A stretch of DNA of 55,960 nucleotides from Limnobacter sp. (GCA_012513825.1 JAAZBL010000295.1:1-55960), one strand, 5' to 3'. Shown: positions 1-10,228, counted from the first letter of the stretch. Numbers and translations are program-made. Notes: generated by a model from the letters alone, not told the origin.

Positions 1-362
1 CCGGCGCCGGGCTCGCCTTCCTCTGGTACAACGCGTACCCCGCGCAGGTCTTCATGGGCGACGTCGGCGCGCTGGCGCTCGGCGGCGCGCTCGGCACCGT
101 GGCGGTGATCGTCCGGCAGGAGATCGTCCTGTTCATCATGGGCGGCGTCTTCGTCGTCGAGACGCTGTCGGTGATGCTGCAGGTCGGCTACTTCAAGTAC
201 ACGAAGCGGCGCTACGGCGAGGGCCGGCGGATCTTCCGGATGGCGCCGCTGCACCACCATTTCGAGGTCGGCGGGGTCAAGGAGAGCCAGGTCGTCGTGC
301 GCTTCTGGATCGTCACGATGATGCTCGTGCTGTTCGGTTTGTCGACGCTGAAGCTGCGGTGA
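1..362 (+). CDS. mraY: MraY, phospho-MurNAc-pentapeptide translocase (3' part only)
   Basis: This is the C-terminal third of MraY, the integral membrane enzyme that transfers phospho-MurNAc-pentapeptide from UDP onto undecaprenyl phosphate to make lipid I. The reading frame is open from base 3, so the gene begins upstream of the window. Visible are the [10 protein letters not shown] stretch, two hydrophobic membrane segments and the conserved histidine motif APLHHHFE close to the C-terminus, all diagnostic of the family. It ends 7 bases before murD, in the standard dcw order. The ORF-track start at 54 is an internal Met, not the real start. Confidence 0.95.
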   Translation, partial: GAGLAFLWYNAYPAQVFMGDVGALALGGALGTVAVIVRQEIVLFIMGGVFVVETLSVMLQVGYFKYTKRRYGEGRRIFRMAPLHHHFEVGGVKESQVVVRFWIVTMMLVLFGLSTLKLR

Positions 363-369
363 GCGCGCG

Positions 370-1896
370 ATGACCGACCCGAAGCTTCAGACCGGCTCGC
401 AGATGCGCCTGTTCGATCTGGCCGGTCGGCGCGTGCTCGTGCTCGGCCTCGGCGACTCGGGGCTGTCGATGGCGCGATGGGCCGCCGCGCGCGGCGCCGT
501 GCTGCGCGTGGCCGACACGCGGGCGGCCGAAGCCGCGCAGTTGCCGCGGCTGGCGGAGCTGCGCGAAGCGGTCGGCGACGTCGAGTGCCTGGCCGGGCCC
601 TTCGACGAGCGCTGGCTCGACGGCGTCGACGTCGTCGCCTGGAGCCCGGGGCTGTCGATCGAGACCGGCCCCTCGGCAGCGTTCCACGCGGCCGCGCGCG
701 CGCGCGGGATCGCGGTGGCCGGCGAGCTCGAGCTGTTCTGGCAAGCGCTCGCCGAGCTGCGCGAAGGCGGCTACCAGCCCCGGGTCGTCGCCGTCACCGG
801 TACCAACGGCAAGACGACGACGACGGCGCTCGCAGCGCACCTGTGCGAAGCCGCCGGCCTGCGCGTGCGCAGTGCCGGCAACATCCGCCCGGCGCTGCTC
901 GATGCGCTGCGCGAGACGATCGGCGCCGGCGAGCTGCCCGAGGTCTGGGTGCTCGAACTGTCGAGCTTCCAGCTCGCGCTGTCGGACAGCTTCGCGCCCG
1001 ACGCCGCGACCGTGCTCAACGTCAGCGAGGACCATCTCGACTGGCACGCATCGATCGACAGCTACGTCGCGGCCAAGCGCCGGATCTACGCGCCGTCGAC
1101 TGTCGCCGTCGTCAATCGGGCCGACGCGGCCACGCAGGTCGACCGTGCTCCGCGCCTGAGCTTCGGTGTCGACGAACCTGCGGTGGCCGGCGATTTCGGG
1201 CTGCTGCGCGACGGCGCGCTCGTATGGCTCGCGCAGGCGGTGCCGGTCGACGACGGCTCGAGCAGCGCACGCCGGCGTCGCGAGCCGCAGCCGTTCACCG
1301 TGCGCCGGCTGATGCCGGCCGACGCGCTGCTGATCCGCGGCCGGCACAACCAGTCGAACGCGCTCGCAGCGCTGGCGCTGTGCAGCGCGATCGGCGTGCC
1401 GATGGCGCGGATGCTGCACGAGCTGCGGGCGTATGCCGGCGAGCCGCATCGCTGCCAGTTGATCGCCGTCGTCGACGACGTCGAGTACTACGACGACAGC
1501 AAGGGCACGAACGTCGGCGCGACGATCGCGGCGCTCGAAGGGCTCGGGCGCCGCTGCCGGCTGATCGCAGGCGGCGACGGCAAGGGCCAGGACTTCGCGC
1601 CGCTCGCGCCGGTCGTCGCCCGCCATGCGATCGGCGTCTGGCTGATCGGCCGCGATGCGCCGCGGCTGCGCGAGGCGCTGGCCACGACCGGCGTGCCGCT
1701 GACCGACTGCGCCGACCTGCCGTCGGCCGTGCGGGCCGCCGCCGAGGGCGCGCAGGCCGGCGAGGCCGTGCTGCTGTCGCCGGCCTGCGCGAGCCTCGAC
1801 ATGTTCTCCGACTATGCGCATCGGGCTCGCGTGTTCGCCGACGAGGTTCGTGCGCTGGCCGAAGACGGCGGCAACGTGGCGGAGGCGCCATGCTGA
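370..1896 (+). CDS. murD: MurD, UDP-MurNAc-L-alanine:D-glutamate ligase
   Basis: This cytoplasmic Mur ligase adds D-glutamate to UDP-MurNAc-L-Ala using ATP. The protein is 508 aa, slightly longer than the typical 440-500 aa. It has an N-terminal UDP-binding Rossmann segment ([16 protein letters not shown]), the Mur-ligase P-loop GTNGKTTTT near residue 142, the central ELSSFQL motif, and the C-terminal domain with DDSKGTN, where nucleotide and substrate bind. It starts at ATG 370 just after mraY and ends 7 bases inside ftsW (ATGCTGA overlap), implying translational coupling. The segment around residues 285-315 ([13 protein letters not shown]) looks like a small lineage-specific insertion. Confidence 0.97.
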   Translation: MTDPKLQTGSQMRLFDLAGRRVLVLGLGDSGLSMARWAAARGAVLRVADTRAAEAAQLPRLAELREAVGDVECLAGPFDERWLDGVDVVAWSPGLSIETGPSAAFHAAARARGIAVAGELELFWQALAELREGGYQPRVVAVTGTNGKTTTTALAAHLCEAAGLRVRSAGNIRPALLDALRETIGAGELPEVWVLELSSFQLALSDSFAPDAATVLNVSEDHLDWHASIDSYVAAKRRIYAPSTVAVVNRADAATQVDRAPRLSFGVDEPAVAGDFGLLRDGALVWLAQAVPVDDGSSSARRRREPQPFTVRRLMPADALLIRGRHNQSNALAALALCSAIGVPMARMLHELRAYAGEPHRCQLIAVVDDVEYYDDSKGTNVGATIAALEGLGRRCRLIAGGDGKGQDFAPLAPVVARHAIGVWLIGRDAPRLREALATTGVPLTDCADLPSAVRAAAEGAQAGEAVLLSPACASLDMFSDYAHRARVFADEVRALAEDGGNVAEAPC

Positions 1897-3095
1897 ACTC
1901 GCTGCGCCTCGGCCGGCCGGCGGGCGCGAGCCGCACGCGCGTCGGCACCCGCGTGACCGCTGCGCAGCCCGGCGTCGACGTCGCGCTGGTCTGGGTCGTC
2001 GGAGCGCTGCTGCTGGTCGGCCTCGTGATGGTCTATTCGGCCTCGATCGCGCTGCCCGATTCGCCGCGCTTCGCCCGCTATGCGCCGACGCATTTCCTGC
2101 TGCGCCACGCGATCGCCATCGCGATCGCGCTGGTCGCGGCGCTGCTCGCGTTCTCGGTGCAGATGCGGCAGTGGCAGGCCTGGTCGAAGTGGCTGTTCTT
2201 CGTCGGGCTCGTGCTGCTGGTCGTCGTGCTGATTCCCGGCGTCGGCAAGGAAGTCTTCGGCGCGCGCCGGTGGTTGTCCTTCCATTTCATCAACCTGCAG
2301 CCATCCGAGCTGATGAAGCTGTTCGTCGTGCTCTATGCGGCCGATTACACGGTGCGCAAGCAGGACCACATGCACGTGTTCAGGAAGGGCTTCCTGCCGA
2401 TGGGCTGCGCGGTCGCGCTGGTCGGGCTGCTGCTGCTGCTCGAGCCCGACATGGGCGCCTTCGTCGTGATCGCGGCCGTCGCGATGGGCGTGCTGTTCCT
2501 CGGCGGCGTCAGCGGCAGGCTCTTCGCCGGGCTCGTCGTGATCGTGGGCAGCACCTTCGCGCTGTTGATCGCGCTGTCGCCGTGGCGGCGCGAGCGCATC
2601 TTCGCGTACCTCGATCCGTTCGACGAATCGATGGCGCTCGGCAAGGGCTACCAGCTCTCGCATTCGCTGATCGCCTTCGGCCGCGGCGAGTTCTTCGGCG
2701 TCGGCCTCGGCGGCTCGGTCGAGAAGCTGCACTACCTGCCCGAGGCGCACACCGATTTCCTGCTCGCGGTGATCGGCGAGGAACTCGGACTGATCGCCGT
2801 GCTGGCGATCATCGTCGCGTTCTTCTGGATCACGCGGCGCGCCTTCGAGATCGGCCGCCAGGCGATCAAGCTCGACCGCGTCTATGCCGGGATGGTCGCC
2901 AAGGGCATGGGGCTGTGGATCGGCGCGCAGGCCTTCATCAACATCGGCGTGAACACCGGACTGCTGCCGACCAAGGGGCTGACGCTGCCGCTGATGAGCT
3001 ACGGCGGCAGCGGCATCCTCGTGAACTGCGTCGCGATCGCGATCGTGCTGCGCGTCGATTTCGAGAACAAGAAGCTGATGCGGGGTGCGGCATGA
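1890..3095 (+). CDS. ftsW: FtsW, SEDS septal peptidoglycan glycosyltransferase
   Basis: FtsW is the SEDS-family polytopic membrane protein that polymerises lipid II at the septum together with FtsI. The 401-aa product has about ten hydrophobic segments. It carries the SEDS hallmarks: NLQPSELMK, the long periplasmic loop with [28 protein letters not shown] and the C-terminal [10 protein letters not shown]. The chosen ATG at 1890 overlaps the murD stop; the track ORF starting at 477 is only an open frame through murD. A basic cytoplasmic N-tail of about 30 residues precedes the first membrane segment. The stop overlaps the murG start as ATGA. Confidence 0.96.
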   Translation: MLNSLRLGRPAGASRTRVGTRVTAAQPGVDVALVWVVGALLLVGLVMVYSASIALPDSPRFARYAPTHFLLRHAIAIAIALVAALLAFSVQMRQWQAWSKWLFFVGLVLLVVVLIPGVGKEVFGARRWLSFHFINLQPSELMKLFVVLYAADYTVRKQDHMHVFRKGFLPMGCAVALVGLLLLLEPDMGAFVVIAAVAMGVLFLGGVSGRLFAGLVVIVGSTFALLIALSPWRRERIFAYLDPFDESMALGKGYQLSHSLIAFGRGEFFGVGLGGSVEKLHYLPEAHTDFLLAVIGEELGLIAVLAIIVAFFWITRRAFEIGRQAIKLDRVYAGMVAKGMGLWIGAQAFINIGVNTGLLPTKGLTLPLMSYGGSGILVNCVAIAIVLRVDFENKKLMRGAA

Positions 3096-4210
3096 CGGCG
3101 ACGCGCACCGGCGACAAGGGCCGCATGATCCGCACGATCATGATCATGGCCGGCGGCACCGGGGGGCACGTGATGCCCGGCCTGGCGGTCGCCGCCGAGA
3201 TGCGCGCGCGCAACTGGCAGGTCGTCTGGCTCGGCAATCCGTCGGGCATGGAAGCCACGCTGGTGCCGCGCCACGGGATCGCGATGCAACCGGTCTCGAT
3301 CGGCGGTTTGCGCGGCAAGGGGCTGCTGACGAAGCTGCTGTTGCCGACGGTGCTGCTGCGCGCGTTCTGGCAGAGCCTGCGCGCGCTGAGCCGCACGAAG
3401 CCCTCGGTCGTGCTCGGCATGGGCGGCTACGTCGCGTTCCCGGGCGGCATGATGGCGGTATTGACCGGGCGTCCGCTGGTCGTGCACGAACAGAACTCGG
3501 TCGCCGGCATGACCAACCGGCTGCTGGCCAGGATCGCCGACCGCGTGCTCGAGGCCTTCCCCGGCGCGCTGCCCGGCGCGACCGCATGCGGCAATCCGGT
3601 GCGCGCCGACGTGGCCGCGCTGGCGCCGCCGGCCGAGCGCTACGCAGCCCGCAGCGGGCCCCTGCAGTTGCTCGTCGTCGGCGGCAGCCTCGGTGCGCAG
3701 GTCCTCAACGAGACGGTCCCCGCGGCGCTGGCCCGCCTGCCCGAGGCGCAGCGCCCGTCGGTCGTTCACCAGACCGGCCGCGGCCGCCGCGAAGAGGTCG
3801 AGCGCCGCTACCGCGAAGCGGGCGTCGCCGCGCAGGTCGTCGAGTTCATCGACGACATGGCGGCCGCCTATGCGCAGGCCGACCTGCTGGTCTGCCGGGC
3901 CGGTGCGATGACGGTTTCCGAGATCGCCGCGGCGGGCGTCGCCAGCGTGCTGGTGCCGTACCCGCACGCGGTCGACGATCACCAGACCGGCAACGCGATG
4001 TTCCTGTCCGGGCAGGGCGGTGCGCGGCTGATGCCGCAGTCTGCCTTCGACGCCGAGTCGCTGGCGCAGGTCCTGGCCGGGCTCGACCGCGAGCGCTGCA
4101 CGGCGATGGCCGTCGCGGCTCGCGAACTCGCCCGGCCCGACGCAACGGCGGTCGTGGCCGACGCCTGCGAGCGGGCGGCCCGGCATGCAAGGCGGTCGCG
4201 CAAGCCATGA
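3092..4210 (+). CDS. murG: MurG, lipid II synthase (GlcNAc transferase)
   Basis: MurG is the peripheral inner-membrane GT28 enzyme that adds GlcNAc from UDP-GlcNAc to lipid I. The 372-aa protein shows the N-terminal [10 protein letters not shown] loop, the [10 protein letters not shown] motif, the inter-domain [11 protein letters not shown] motif and the UDP-GlcNAc-binding stretch [18 protein letters not shown] 3092 overlaps the ftsW stop. A second in-frame ATG at 3125 ([11 protein letters not shown]) would give the more usual family N-terminus, so the first 11 residues are uncertain. The stop overlaps murC (ATGA). Confidence 0.96.
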   Translation: MTATRTGDKGRMIRTIMIMAGGTGGHVMPGLAVAAEMRARNWQVVWLGNPSGMEATLVPRHGIAMQPVSIGGLRGKGLLTKLLLPTVLLRAFWQSLRALSRTKPSVVLGMGGYVAFPGGMMAVLTGRPLVVHEQNSVAGMTNRLLARIADRVLEAFPGALPGATACGNPVRADVAALAPPAERYAARSGPLQLLVVGGSLGAQVLNETVPAALARLPEAQRPSVVHQTGRGRREEVERRYREAGVAAQVVEFIDDMAAAYAQADLLVCRAGAMTVSEIAAAGVASVLVPYPHAVDDHQTGNAMFLSGQGGARLMPQSAFDAESLAQVLAGLDRERCTAMAVAARELARPDATAVVADACERAARHARRSRKP

Positions 4211-5601
4211 AGCACAAGGTCAAGCACATCCACTTCGTCGGCATCGGCGGCTCGGGCATGAGCGGCATCGCCGAGGTCCTGCTGAACCTCGGCTACCGGA
4301 TCAGCGGCTCGGACATCGCCGACAGCACGGTCACGCGCCGGCTGGCCGCGCTCGGCGCACAGGTGGCGGTCGGGCACGCCGCGGAACACATTTTCGGCGC
4401 CGACTGCATCGTCACGTCGACCGCGGTGCGCGAGGACAACCCGGAAGTCGTGGCGGCGCGCGGCCGCGGCATTCCGGTCGTGCCGCGCGCGCTGATGCTC
4501 GCCGAGCTGATGAAGCTCAAGCAGGGGGTCGCGATCGCCGGCACGCACGGCAAGACCACGACGACGAGCCTGGTCGCTTCGGTGCTGGCCGCCGGTGGCC
4601 TCGATCCGACCTTCGTGATCGGCGGGCGGCTCGTCAGCGCCGGCGCCAGTGCGCGGCTCGGCAGCGGCGAATACATCGTCGTCGAGGCCGACGAATCCGA
4701 CGCCTCGTTCCTGAACCTGTCGCCGATGATCGCCGTGATCACGAACATCGACGTCGACCACATGGAGACCTACGGCCACGATTTCGCGCGCCTCGAACAG
4801 GCCTTCGTCGAGTTTACGCAGCGCCTGCCGTTCTACGGCGCCGCCGTGCTGTGCATCGACGACCCGAACGTGCGCCGGATCCTGCCGCAGGTGTCCAAGC
4901 CGGTGATCGGCTACGGCCTGTCCGAGGGCGCGCGTTTCCGCGCCGTGAACCTCGTCGCCGACGCCGGACGCATGCACTTCGACGTGCTGCGCGCCGACGC
5001 CGGTCCGCTGGCCGTCACGCTGAACCTGCCCGGCGAGCACAACGTGCGCAACGCGCTGGCCGCGATCGCCGTCGCCGACGAACTGGGCGTCGACGACGAC
5101 GCGATCGTCAAGGCGCTGTCGGAGTTCCACGGCGTGGGCCGGCGTTTCCAGCGCTGGGGCGAGTTGCCGGCGCGCGGAGGCGGCCGCTTCGCGCTGGTCG
5201 ACGACTACGGCCACCATCCGGTCGAGATGGCGGCGACGCTCGCCGCCGCGCGCGGCGCGTTCCCGGGCCGGCGCATCGTGCTGGCGTTCCAGCCGCACCG
5301 CTTCACGCGCACGCGCGACCTGTTCGAGGACTTCGTGCGCGTGCTGTCCGGCGCCGACCAGTTGCTGCTCGCGGAGGTCTATCCGGCCGGCGAGCAGCCG
5401 ATCGTCGCGGCCGACAGCCGATCGCTCGCGCGCGCGGTGCGCGTGGGCGGACGCGTCGAACCGGTCTTCGTCGAGGACATCGCCGAGATGCCGGAAACGA
5501 TCCTGGAACTCGCGCGCGCCGGCGACGTCGTTCTCACGATGGGAGCCGGCTCGATCGGTTCGGTTCCCGCGCTGCTCGAGGAGGCTGCCGGTGGGCGCTG
5601 A
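4207..5601 (+). CDS. murC: MurC, UDP-MurNAc:L-alanine ligase
   Basis: MurC is the first cytoplasmic Mur ligase, joining L-alanine to UDP-MurNAc with ATP hydrolysis. The product is 464 aa, the normal size. It starts [20 protein letters not shown] (UDP-binding Rossmann motif), has the P-loop GTHGKTTTT near residue 112, the [11 protein letters not shown] motif and the C-terminal [11 protein letters not shown]. The four-base overlap with murG and the downstream overlap with ddl place it inside the same polycistronic unit. Confidence 0.97.
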   Translation: MKHKVKHIHFVGIGGSGMSGIAEVLLNLGYRISGSDIADSTVTRRLAALGAQVAVGHAAEHIFGADCIVTSTAVREDNPEVVAARGRGIPVVPRALMLAELMKLKQGVAIAGTHGKTTTTSLVASVLAAGGLDPTFVIGGRLVSAGASARLGSGEYIVVEADESDASFLNLSPMIAVITNIDVDHMETYGHDFARLEQAFVEFTQRLPFYGAAVLCIDDPNVRRILPQVSKPVIGYGLSEGARFRAVNLVADAGRMHFDVLRADAGPLAVTLNLPGEHNVRNALAAIAVADELGVDDDAIVKALSEFHGVGRRFQRWGELPARGGGRFALVDDYGHHPVEMAATLAAARGAFPGRRIVLAFQPHRFTRTRDLFEDFVRVLSGADQLLLAEVYPAGEQPIVAADSRSLARAVRVGGRVEPVFVEDIAEMPETILELARAGDVVLTMGAGSIGSVPALLEEAAGGR

Positions 5602-6559
5602 AGCGATGAAGCCCGATCCGCGTGCGATGGGCAAGGTGGCCGTGCTGTTCGGCGGCCGCTCGGCCGAGCGCGAGGTTTCGCTGATGTCCGGCGCCGGCGT
5701 GCTCGAGGCGCTGCGCAGCCGCGGCGTCGACGCGCATGCGTTCGATCCCGCCGAGCGAGCGCTCGACGAACTGCGCCGCGAGGGCTTCGAGCGCGTGTTC
5801 ATCGCGCTGCACGGTCGCTACGGCGAGGACGGCACCGTGCAGGGTGCGCTCGAGCTGCTCGGGCTGCCGTACACCGGCAGCGGCGTCATGGCGTCGGCGA
5901 TCGCGATGGACAAGGTGTTCACGAAGCGGATCTGGCTCACGCACGGGCTGCCGACGCCGGCATTCGCGGCAGCCGCCAGTGCCGACGACGTCGCCACGGC
6001 CGCCGCCCGCTTCGGGCTGCCGATGGCGGTCAAGCCCTCGCGCGAAGGCTCGACGATCGGCTTCACGAAGCTGACCGAGGCCGACCAGGCACCGCTCGCC
6101 TGGGAGATCGCGCGCCGGCACGACGACGAGGTGCTGTGCGAGGAGTTCGTCGCCGGCCGCGAGCTGACGGTGGCGATCCTCGGCACCGGCGAGACGGCGC
6201 GCGCGCTGCCGATCGTCGAGATCGTCGCGCCCGCCGGCAACTACGACTACCAGAACAAGTATTTCCGCGACGACACGCGCTACGTCTGCCCGGCCGAGCT
6301 GCCGCCGCCGCTGGCCGACGAGATCGCCGAGCTGTCGCTGCGCGCCTTTCGCGCGCTCGGCTGCGCCGGCTGGGGTCGCGTCGACGTGATGCTGCGCACC
6401 GCCGACGATCGGCCGTTCCTGCTCGAGGTCAACACCTCGCCGGGAATGACCGGGCACTCGCTGGTGCCGATGGCCGCGCGCGCGACCGGCCTGTCCTACG
6501 AGGACCTGTGCCTGGAGATCCTGGCGTCGGCCGCCACGAAGATCGGAGGCGCGCAATGA
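5591..6559 (+). CDS. ddl: Ddl, D-alanine-D-alanine ligase
   Basis: This ATP-grasp ligase makes D-Ala-D-Ala for the peptidoglycan stem. The 322-aa product contains the N-terminal [17 protein letters not shown] motif, the ATP-grasp lysine region ([13 protein letters not shown]) and the metal-binding C-terminal stretch [16 protein letters not shown]. The GTG at 5591 is preferred because GAGGAGG lies about 7 bases upstream. ATG 5606 (MKPDPRAMG) and ATG 5627 ([10 protein letters not shown]) are the alternatives. It overlaps the end of murC by 11 bases and ftsQ by 4 bases. Sequence alone does not distinguish the ddlA and ddlB names; the context is that of ddlB. Confidence 0.95.
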   Translation: MGAEAMKPDPRAMGKVAVLFGGRSAEREVSLMSGAGVLEALRSRGVDAHAFDPAERALDELRREGFERVFIALHGRYGEDGTVQGALELLGLPYTGSGVMASAIAMDKVFTKRIWLTHGLPTPAFAAAASADDVATAAARFGLPMAVKPSREGSTIGFTKLTEADQAPLAWEIARRHDDEVLCEEFVAGRELTVAILGTGETARALPIVEIVAPAGNYDYQNKYFRDDTRYVCPAELPPPLADEIAELSLRAFRALGCAGWGRVDVMLRTADDRPFLLEVNTSPGMTGHSLVPMAARATGLSYEDLCLEILASAATKIGGAQ

Positions 6560-7329
6560 ATCCCTGGCACGACGCGCGCCTGCTGAACCTGCTTGCGAAC
6601 CTGCTGTTCGGCGCGACGCTGTTCGCCTGCATGGCGAGCGCGGTCTGGTGGGTTTCGCAGCGTCCGGCGTTCACGCTGCACAAGGTCGAGGTCGAAGCGA
6701 GCCCCGGCCACGAGCTGCGCCACGTTTCGCCGACCGTGCTGCGCGCGACGGTCGAGCGCGAGGTGCGCGGCAATTTCTTCTCGACCCGCCTCGGCGAGGT
6801 GCGCGCCGTGTTCGAGTCGGTGCCGTGGGTGCGCCGTGCCAGCGTCCAGCGGGTCTGGCCCGACGGGCTGATCGTCGAGCTCGAGGAGCATCGCGCGCTC
6901 GCGCTGTGGGGCGACGGCCGTCTCGTCAACACCTTCGGCGAGCTGTTCTCCGCGAACCTCGGCGAGGCCGAGGAAAACGGCCCGCTGCCGCAGTTCTCAG
7001 GGCCGCCGGGCACCGAGATGCACGTCGCGCGCCGCTACGACGAGCTGGGCCGCGTGCTCGCGCCGCTCGGCGCGCGACCGCAGGCGCTGGCGCTGTCCGA
7101 CCGCCACGCCTGGACGCTGAAGCTCGACGACGGCACGACGCTGCTGCTCGGTCGCGACCAGGGCATTCCGATCGACCGGCGCCTGGCGCGCTGGGTCGAA
7201 ACCTATCCGCAGGTCATGGTGCAGCTGAACCGGCGTGCCGAGCTGATCGACCTGCGCTATCCGAACGGCTTCGCGATCCGGTCGCTGGCCCTGCTCGCCG
7301 ACGAGCAGGAAGCGGAGACGGCGCGATGA
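6556..7329 (+). CDS. ftsQ: FtsQ, divisome scaffold protein
   Basis: FtsQ is a bitopic inner-membrane protein that bridges cytoplasmic and periplasmic divisome components (FtsB/FtsL partners). The 257-aa protein has a short cytoplasmic N-tail, one membrane segment at about residues 13-33, then a periplasmic POTRA-like domain beginning FTLHKVEVE and the FtsQ beta domain. The conserved [17 protein letters not shown] segment fits the family. It overlaps ddl by 4 bases and is followed after a short gap by ftsA. Low residue identity is normal for FtsQ, so the call relies partly on position. Confidence 0.93.
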   Translation: MNPWHDARLLNLLANLLFGATLFACMASAVWWVSQRPAFTLHKVEVEASPGHELRHVSPTVLRATVEREVRGNFFSTRLGEVRAVFESVPWVRRASVQRVWPDGLIVELEEHRALALWGDGRLVNTFGELFSANLGEAEENGPLPQFSGPPGTEMHVARRYDELGRVLAPLGARPQALALSDRHAWTLKLDDGTTLLLGRDQGIPIDRRLARWVETYPQVMVQLNRRAELIDLRYPNGFAIRSLALLADEQEAETAR

Positions 7330-7388
7330 CCATCGCAGCAACCGGCAACGAAAGACGAAGCATGAACGCAGCCAGGACCGAGGCATGA
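7326..7388 (+). other. 20-codon ORF bridging ftsQ and ftsA
   Basis: A 20-codon open frame ([20 protein letters not shown]) starts in the ftsQ stop (ATGA overlap) and stops in the ftsA start (ATGA overlap), so ribosomes could traverse the spacer. The product resembles no family I know. It may be a fortuitous frame that merely couples ftsQ to ftsA translation; there is no clear ribosome binding site of its own. Confidence 0.25.
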
Positions 7389-8617
7389 CCAGGGACGCGA
7401 AGGATCTCATCGTCGGACTCGACATCGGTACGTCGAAGATCGTGGCGATCGTCGCGGAGATGCGCAGCGACGGCCAGTACGAGATCGTCGGCCTCGGCCA
7501 GCACGAATCGAAGGGCCTCAAGAAGGGCGTGGTGGTCAACATCGAGAGCACGGTGGCCTCGATCCAGCACGCGCTCGAGGAGGCCGAGCTGATGGCCGAC
7601 TGCAAGATCCGCACGGTCTACACCGGGATCGCAGGCAGCCACATCCGCTCGTTCAATTCGAGCGGCATGGTCGCGATCAAGGACAAGGAGGTCACCGAGG
7701 CCGACATGGCCCGCGTGATCGAGACGGCCAAGGCCGTCAACATCCCGACCGACCAGCAGATCCTGCACGTGCTCGCGCAGGAATTCATCATCGACGGCCA
7801 GGAAGACATCCGCGAGCCGATCGGCATGAGCGGCGTGCGCCTCGAGGTCAAGGTGCACATCGTGACCGGTGCCGTGTCGGCCGCGCAGAACATCGTCAAG
7901 TGCGTGCGGCGCTGCGGGCTCGAGGTCCAGGACCTGATCCTGCAGCCGCTCGCGTCGAGCATGGCGATCCTCACGCAGGACGAGAAGGAGCTCGGCGTCG
8001 CGCTGGTCGACATCGGCGGCGGCACGACCGACATCGCGATCTTCACCGGCGGTGCGATCCGGCACACGGCCGTCATCCCGATCGCCGGCGACCAGATCAC
8101 CAACGACGTCGCGATGGCGCTGCGCACGCCGACGCCCGAAGCCGAGGAGATCAAGCTGCGCTCGGGCATCGCCAAGCAGGCGCTGGCCGACCCGAACGCG
8201 AAGATCGAAGTGCCCGGGCTCGGCGACCGCAGCCCGCGCACGCTGTCGCGCCAGGCGCTCGCGGCCGTCATCGAGCCGCGCGTCGAGGAACTGTTCTCGC
8301 TCGTCCAGCAGGTGATCCGCGAGTCGGGCTACGAGGAGCTGTTGTCGTCGGGGATCGTCATCACCGGCGGTACCAGCCTGCTGCCCGGCATGGTCGAACT
8401 GGCCGAGGACATCTTCCTGAAGCCGGTGCGCATCGGCATGCCCGACTACACCGGCGGGCTGTCCGACGTCGTCCGCTCGCCGCGCTACACGACCGCGGTC
8501 GGCCTGCTCGAGGAGGCGCGCACGCAGCGACTGCGCGGCCGCAAGGTCGCCGAGCAGTCGGGTTCGTTCAGGGAAACGCTGCGACGGATGAAGGAGTGGT
8601 TCCTTGGCAATTTCTGA
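7385..8617 (+). CDS. ftsA: FtsA, actin-like Z-ring membrane anchor
   Basis: FtsA is an actin-fold ATPase that tethers FtsZ to the membrane and recruits late divisome proteins. The 410-aa protein contains the phosphate-1 motif VGLDIGTSK near the N-terminus, the DIGGGTTD phosphate-2 motif mid-protein, the adenosine motif ITGGTSLLPGM, and a C-terminal amphipathic tail FRETLRRMKEWFLGNF that acts as membrane-targeting helix. Length and order are canonical. ftsZ follows 131 bases downstream. Confidence 0.97.
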   Translation: MTRDAKDLIVGLDIGTSKIVAIVAEMRSDGQYEIVGLGQHESKGLKKGVVVNIESTVASIQHALEEAELMADCKIRTVYTGIAGSHIRSFNSSGMVAIKDKEVTEADMARVIETAKAVNIPTDQQILHVLAQEFIIDGQEDIREPIGMSGVRLEVKVHIVTGAVSAAQNIVKCVRRCGLEVQDLILQPLASSMAILTQDEKELGVALVDIGGGTTDIAIFTGGAIRHTAVIPIAGDQITNDVAMALRTPTPEAEEIKLRSGIAKQALADPNAKIEVPGLGDRSPRTLSRQALAAVIEPRVEELFSLVQQVIRESGYEELLSSGIVITGGTSLLPGMVELAEDIFLKPVRIGMPDYTGGLSDVVRSPRYTTAVGLLEEARTQRLRGRKVAEQSGSFRETLRRMKEWFLGNF

Positions 8618-8735
8618 GATCCCCGTGTTTCTGTACCGGGGCGGCGCGAAGGAGAGGCGGGGCCGCAAGGCCGCGCCTGCGGGGGCGTGGGCCGGATTCC
8701 GGCCAGGCTTCTCCGATGTGCTGCCCTTCCACCCT

Positions 8736-8740
8736 GGAGG
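8736..8740 (+). promoter_or_regulatory. Ribosome binding site deciding the ftsZ start
   Basis: GGAGG lies 8 bases before ATG 8749 but only 2 bases before ATG 8743. Spacing therefore favours initiation at 8749 (MSSFEMIENE) over 8743 (MAMSSFE). This follows from normal Shine-Dalgarno spacing and is not experimentally supported. Confidence 0.6.
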
Positions 8741-8748
8741 CCATGGCA

Positions 8749-9915
8749 ATGAGCAGCTTTGAAATGATCGAGAACGAAGTGGAGGGCGCAGTGATCAAGG
8801 TCATCGGCGTCGGAGGCGCCGGCGGCAATGCCGTCAACCATATGATCAATCGCGGTGTCCAGGGCGTGGAGTTCATCACGTTGAACACCGACCGGCAGGC
8901 GCTGCGGCGCTCGTTGGCCGAGCATACGATCCAGCTCGGCGAGCAAGGCCTCGGCGCCGGCGCCCGGCCGGAGGCCGGCCGCGCTTCGGCCGAGGCGATG
9001 CGCGACCAGATCCGCGAGGCATTGGGCGGCGCGAACATGGTGTTCCTGACCGCCGGCATGGGCAAGGGCACCGGCACCGGCGCTTCGCCGGTGGTCGCCG
9101 AGATCGCCAAGGAGCTGGGGGTGCTGACGGTCGGCGTCGTGACCAAGCCCTTCCACTTCGAAGGCCAGCGCAAGATGCAGATCGCCGACCAGGGGATCGA
9201 GCAGCTGGTCCAGCATGTCGACTCGCTGATCGTCGTGCTCAACGAGAAGCTGTTCGAGGTCATGGAAGACGACGCGAGCCTCGAAGACGCGTTCAAGCGC
9301 GCCGACGACGTGCTGCACAACGCGGTTGCCGGGATCGCCGAGATCATCAACATCCCGGGCCTGGTCAACGTCGACTTCGCCGACGTGCGCACGGTGATGG
9401 GCGAGCAGGGCAAGGCGATGATGGGAATCGGCGAGGCCAGCGGGCTCGACCGCGCGCGGATCGCCGCCGAGCAGGCGGTCGCGTCGCCGCTGCTCGACGG
9501 CGTCGACCTGCAGGGCGCGCGCGGCGTGATCGTCAACATCACGGCGAATCGCACGCTGAAGCTGAGGGAGACCAACGACGTCATCAACACGATCAAGCAT
9601 TTCTGCTCCGACGACGCGACGATCATCCATGGCACGGTCTTCGACGAGGACATGGACGACCGGCTGCGCGTGACCGTGGTCGCGACCGGCATCGGCAAGC
9701 GCGCCGCCAAGCCGGTCCTGGTGCCGCAGAGCCATCTGCGCACCGGCACGCACGACGCGGCGCCGGCGGCCCATACGATGAACTACGGCCAGCTCGACCA
9801 GCCGACCGTCTGGCGCAGCGGTCGCGCCTCTGCGGTGGCACAGGTCGCCGCGCTCGAGGAAAGCGGCGTCGAACGCTTCGACATTCCCGCCTTCCTGCGC
9901 AAGCAGGCCGACTGA
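8749..9915 (+). CDS. ftsZ: FtsZ, tubulin-like division GTPase with variant signature
   Basis: FtsZ polymerises with GTP at mid-cell to form the Z-ring. The 388-aa protein has the N-terminal GTPase domain (VIKVIGVGGAGGNAVNHM, then NTDRQAL), the synergy T7 loop region VNVDFADVRTVM, a variable linker and the canonical C-terminal peptide DIPAFLRKQAD that binds FtsA and ZapD. The tubulin signature, normally GGGTGTG, reads GKGTGTG here (AGMGKGTGTGASP). The codons ATG GGC AAG GGC are unambiguous. The rest matches Burkholderiales FtsZ closely. Whether this lysine alters GTP turnover cannot be read from the sequence. Confidence 0.97.
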   Translation: MSSFEMIENEVEGAVIKVIGVGGAGGNAVNHMINRGVQGVEFITLNTDRQALRRSLAEHTIQLGEQGLGAGARPEAGRASAEAMRDQIREALGGANMVFLTAGMGKGTGTGASPVVAEIAKELGVLTVGVVTKPFHFEGQRKMQIADQGIEQLVQHVDSLIVVLNEKLFEVMEDDASLEDAFKRADDVLHNAVAGIAEIINIPGLVNVDFADVRTVMGEQGKAMMGIGEASGLDRARIAAEQAVASPLLDGVDLQGARGVIVNITANRTLKLRETNDVINTIKHFCSDDATIIHGTVFDEDMDDRLRVTVVATGIGKRAAKPVLVPQSHLRTGTHDAAPAAHTMNYGQLDQPTVWRSGRASAVAQVAALEESGVERFDIPAFLRKQAD

Positions 9916-9983
9916 GGAGGCGCCGCAGCGCTGTCGGCCGCGGTCGCTTCCCGCGGTCCGCGGTCCGACAGCCTGTCGGCACC

Positions 9984-10080
9984 GCGGCCGGCCGGTCCCG
10001 GGCCCCCGCCCCGGAACCGGCCGGCCGCGATGGTCGCTGCTTTCCGGGCTCCGCGCGCTTGGCCTCCAGGCGCGGAGTCC
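9984..10080 (+). terminator. Two consecutive GC-rich hairpins downstream of ftsZ
   Basis: Hairpin one pairs GCGGCCGGCCGGT-CCGGG (from 9984) with its complement ending at 10028: about 19 pairs with one mismatch and a 6-7 base C-rich loop. Hairpin two pairs GGCTCCGCGC at 10047 with GCGCGGAGTCC ending at 10080, with one bulge. Neither is followed by a T-tract, so a classical intrinsic terminator is not proven; transcript-end protection is also possible. Confidence 0.5.
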
Positions 10081-10222
10081 GTTCCGACGCTGTCCGTGGC
10101 AGCTGCCGTCTTCGCGGCGCCTGCCACCGGAGGCGCCTGCCTGCGTGCCCGGTCCGGGCACGCTTCGTGCTCGGCCCACAGGGTCGCCGGGCCGGCAAGC
10201 GCCGTCGGAATGCGTGGCGGCA

Positions 10223-10228
10223 TACAAT
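10223..10228 (+). promoter_or_regulatory. Candidate -10 box for the peroxiredoxin gene
   Basis: TACAAT stands out in GC-rich DNA, 57 bases before the peroxiredoxin ATG and after the hairpins. No clear -35 hexamer is visible at 16-18 bases upstream, so this is a weak prediction. Confidence 0.35.

Noticed and set aside
313-1821. 502-aa minus-strand ORF opposite murD
   Set aside because: Shadow of murD; Arg/Ala/Gln-rich, with no family motif.
477-1889. N-terminal 471 codons of the 872-aa ORF that ends with FtsW
   Set aside because: The frame through murD is Arg-rich nonsense; FtsW proper starts at ATG 1890, coupled to the murD stop.
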